From assembly GCA_017397845.1 (NCBI GenBank), contig JAFQHU010000001.1, positions 26,525 to 90,524 of the forward strand: DNA of 64,000 nucleotides, written 5' to 3'. Made by a program: the position numbers and the translations under genes. Source of the stretch: Clostridia bacterium (lineage in GTDB: Bacteria > Bacillota > Clostridia > Oscillospirales > Acutalibacteraceae). The notes under the pieces are model-generated. The model did not search any database. It was not told where the DNA came from and worked only from the letters and a program-made list of their open reading frames with translations. Of the stretch, positions 62,201-64,000 are shown piece by piece (the first letter of the stretch is position 1; every line of letters starts with the position of its first letter).

Positions 62201-64000
62201 GTAGAGTATGGCGCTATGCCGGAGTATAACGACGAAACACCTACTAAGGCGGCTGACTCTCAGTATACATATACCTTTAAGGGCTGGTCACCGGATGTAA
62301 CTGCGGTAACGGGTGATGTTACTTATACGGCCACTTATGACAAAACACCGAACAGTGTTACCATAACATGGAAATTTGCTGACGGTACAGAAAAAATCGA
62401 AACCTATACCTATGGCACCACACCCACAGCACCCGAAAACACGGCTGCTTATAATGATGCAAACGGTCACCATACATATTTTTGGCCGACCTTAGGTGCC
62501 GTTACGGGTAATGTTACCTATGAAGAAATCAAAAATACTGCCGGTCATACCTTTGATCAGCAAACGGCAACGGATACATATAAGGTAAGCGATGCAACCT
62601 GTATCGCAAAGGCAGTATACTATTATTCCTGCTCCTGCGGTGAAAAAGGCACGGAAACCTTTGAATACGGTGAGTTTGCCGCTCATACTCCCGGTGCTGG
62701 TGCTACCTGTACCGCTCCTCAGACCTGTACGGTCTGCGGTGCAGAGCTTGCGGCAATTCTTCCTCACACCGAAGCAACCCGTAACGAAAACATAAATGAT
62801 GCAACCTGCGGTGCCGACGGTTCTTATGACCTTGTAACCTACTGCTCAGTGTGCGGTACTGTTATCAGAACTGAGCCTAAAGTTATTCCTGCCACAGGTG
62901 AGCACTCATGGGGCGACGGAGAGGTTACCACACCCCCCACCTGTATTGCCACCGGTGTAAGAACATATACCTGTTCAGTCTGTCAGCAGACCAAGACTGA
63001 AGCAGAGCCCGCCACAGGTGTACATGAGTACGGTGACTGGAAATATGAAACCCTTTCAGAAGTGCATACGGGCAAATGTATTGCTGACAGCAACTGTAGC
63101 GCAACCATATCCGAAGCTCACAGCTTTACAGAGGATATACAGCCCAAAGAAGGCTCAGATTCCATGCACGATTATGCATGCTCCGTCTGCGGCGCAAGAG
63201 GTGCTGTATTTGGCGGCATACCTAAGCAGGGTGTCGGCGAAGATTGCTTCGCTGATTACGATGTTGAACCCATAAGCGGTAATAATTCATATCATAAGGT
63301 GATATGTGAATGCGGCCGTGAAAAGGAAGAGGCTCACAAAACAGAAGTTATCAGAGTAATAAAAGCTCCCACCTGTACAGAAAAAGGCTCTCAGGAGGAA
63401 CACTGTACAGTCTGTGGTTACACCTTTACCAAAGAGCTTCCCAAGCTTCAACATTCATATACGGGTGAAATAAAATCCGACGGTAACGGCAAGGATGCAA
63501 CTCACTCCTTCAAGTGCGTAAACGGTTGTAACGAATACGGTGCGGCAACTAAGCATACCTGGAATGACGGAGTAATTGATCCCGATTCAACCTGTATCAC
63601 AGGCGGAGTTAAGACCTACACCTGTACAGCAGAGGGCTGCGGTGCAACATATACTGAAGATATCGCCGCAAAGGGTCACAGCTTTGGCGAAATCACGGCG
63701 GCTAACCTTGCAACCTGTCTTGCAGACGGTAACAAAGCATACAAGCAGTGTACCGTATGTAATCTTTACTTTGCAGAAAATGCAGAAGCAAATGCAACCG
63801 ACGGCAAGTCCGATACAAGCTCATTTGTAATTACCAAGCTTGAACATTCATACACCGGCGGCGAGTACATTTGGGACAGCCATAACAAAACTCATAAGGA
63901 GCTTTGCGCAAACGGATGTAACGAATACGGAAATGAAACAAAATGTACATTTGATACCGTTGTAAAAGCTCCCGACTGCTATAACGGCGGTTACACAACC
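59237..64000 (+). CDS. Giant secreted multi-repeat protein, 3' end outside the window
   Basis: The frame stays open for 1588 codons to the window edge, so the gene is partial. Signal peptide: KNKTFKKSLSVIMAVLMLLS, cleavage near SAA at 34-36. FIVAR-like helical repeats lie at about 255-310 (YKAYNDAKRYYDAVKYGG) and 650-720 (FKAAYDAAKAHMASLNPAEA). A beta/carbohydrate-binding-like region is at about 720-880. InlB B-repeat (Listeria-Bacteroides) units occur at about 900-1035 (PERPGYTFNGWWVDS, YTFKGWSPDVTAVTGDVTYT). From about 1095 to the edge run Cys-pair modules of the form TC...G...Y.C..CG.....E. It is probably a cell-surface adhesin or glycan-binding protein. AAAAGGAGATG precedes the start. Confidence 0.85.
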   Translation, partial: MKNKTFKKSLSVIMAVLMLLSCWVFVPGEHNHVSAANETVNVTTSFTLSPQGNRGNDGTWTRLALTGESNAGGTSVVLFRFTNADLKKLAEKDVVNLQFYAYSCTDRLTHKGGTTVNADVYYITQNYSFVSAQGTNKSANVTDTGNSVLGTDYTYENAQNSAKTYFGLSEATKVGSFEQPNINGQGDASLRTGEANYVYPVTDIVKEKAASGEDLSFIVMLRQGYSCSGDRGWSDIYMDSNTVALSGYSALEELKSQIEAYESYFSNGIFYTNLVNNYKAYNDAKRYYDAVKYGGVTLDVATAQGYMAAIDTAIANTGLNDTYVDYLNTEIKSQNGTTIGANYRKNVIWYPWDFSWDITSDSAKYEIQDTRFYWTMPNIIVGITNDSETTFPLHTFFWTDTSSRWLRYIIAGSSVNNNTANNSVAGTNDFTVAGNWRVSTYNNGHTVSSWASGDQGWGDWIYENGYDSSKSLDSFEDNSNNLSYSQPWIYQVSNYATINKSAVGVNASNTYAKINTGFTFGTSKSQNNGTTDYTSRYASTSGRNGYIYVVYMDTYKNNYQNWKTLIPAISYKNYDGFVYSNATNVTQHLDYASAVLLNLNLDSESQRTTNIDSTVTMWAQNINKGANDLVNAKNAGTTRVTNKYLDLIAAITNSEATYAEGSAKYTYSSWNAFKAAYDAAKAHMASLNPAEANVQYSSDATAIGNLATALDNARNALEVRTYDVTYENMFSFSSWANSASAVIGTSAKGSMTYDIDAGTITVNNNGANTQSNPNDHYTAYGFGNGHYNMTLVPGETYTFEYTTSGGTGDQVHIFFYDDNGNAVANKANSGNPFAHAYGTGRGTHTFSFTAPENATKAAFRFGSTVLGDSITFSDIFMYSHTRGDYADIANWTYSPNRDAFTFGQQLGTTLEVPERPGYTFNGWWVDSIIPNGQKDEGEQVTDGNGTVVADLQSFGITQDWVLYSEWTVNKYTVTWKNEDGTVLETDTDVEYGAMPEYNDETPTKAADSQYTYTFKGWSPDVTAVTGDVTYTATYDKTPNSVTITWKFADGTEKIETYTYGTTPTAPENTAAYNDANGHHTYFWPTLGAVTGNVTYEEIKNTAGHTFDQQTATDTYKVSDATCIAKAVYYYSCSCGEKGTETFEYGEFAAHTPGAGATCTAPQTCTVCGAELAAILPHTEATRNENINDATCGADGSYDLVTYCSVCGTVIRTEPKVIPATGEHSWGDGEVTTPPTCIATGVRTYTCSVCQQTKTEAEPATGVHEYGDWKYETLSEVHTGKCIADSNCSATISEAHSFTEDIQPKEGSDSMHDYACSVCGARGAVFGGIPKQGVGEDCFADYDVEPISGNNSYHKVICECGREKEEAHKTEVIRVIKAPTCTEKGSQEEHCTVCGYTFTKELPKLQHSYTGEIKSDGNGKDATHSFKCVNGCNEYGAATKHTWNDGVIDPDSTCITGGVKTYTCTAEGCGATYTEDIAAKGHSFGEITAANLATCLADGNKAYKQCTVCNLYFAENAEANATDGKSDTSSFVITKLEHSYTGGEYIWDSHNKTHKELCANGCNEYGNETKCTFDTVVKAPDCYNGGYTT

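Overview
The window reads as chromosome of a low-to-mid GC, spore-forming anaerobic member of the Clostridia, most like gut Oscillospiraceae/Ruminococcaceae (placement inferred from gene content and repeat style; no search was run). Support comes from SpoIIP and the germination protease Gpr (sporulation), [FeFe]-hydrogenase maturases HydE/F/G (strict anaerobe), AddAB instead of RecBCD, a dgt-dnaG-rpoD cluster, strong Shine-Dalgarno sites and near-consensus sigma-A promoters with 17-bp spacers. No tRNA, rRNA, CRISPR array or phage was seen.

Layout. 0.3-4.8 kb: the str operon rpsL-rpsG-fusA-tuf; tuf carries an in-frame TAA. 5.0-7.3 kb: an XRE regulator facing a secreted leucine-rich-repeat protein across three identical-pattern operators spaced 30 bp. 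7.4-8.3 kb: a sigma-region-4/XRE fusion regulator and a small coiled-coil protein behind a promoter with a LexA-like box. 8.6-16.0 kb: secreted foldase, small membrane protein, secreted alpha/beta hydrolase, DUF1540 protein, spoIIP, gpr, rpsT. 16.2-23.2 kb: MFS transporter with a coiled-coil tail, double flavodoxin protein, GAPDH, unknown membrane protein. 23.5-27.8 kb: hydrogenase maturation operon (TM1266-type regulator, hydE, hydG, hydF) with an attenuator-like leader interrupted by an inverted-repeat insert. 28-40 kb: cation/proton antiporter, small membrane/HTH genes, M23 peptidase, recG-luxS, phosphatase-ymdB-solute-binding protein, TraX-like protein. 40.5-47.4 kb: addB-addA. 47.4-53.1 kb: a four-gene accessory operon encoding a dynamin-like large GTPase, two paralogous P-loop GTPases (one degenerate) and a small unknown protein; it looks AT-richer than its surroundings and is the best candidate here for an undescribed system. 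53.2-58.7 kb: rpmE, YigZ family, dgt, a four-helix-bundle gene inside a repeat-bounded element, dnaG, rpoD. 59.2 kb to the end: a giant secreted Cys-repeat protein running off the window.

The intergenic DNA is crowded with at least three families of dispersed hairpin repeats. One family (tandem ATGCAAA units) forms two distinguishable ends that bracket the four-helix-bundle gene at 55.3-55.8 kb and, in opposite orientation and without a gene, a 243-bp copy at 35.5-35.8 kb. This suggests a small mobile element and a non-autonomous derivative.
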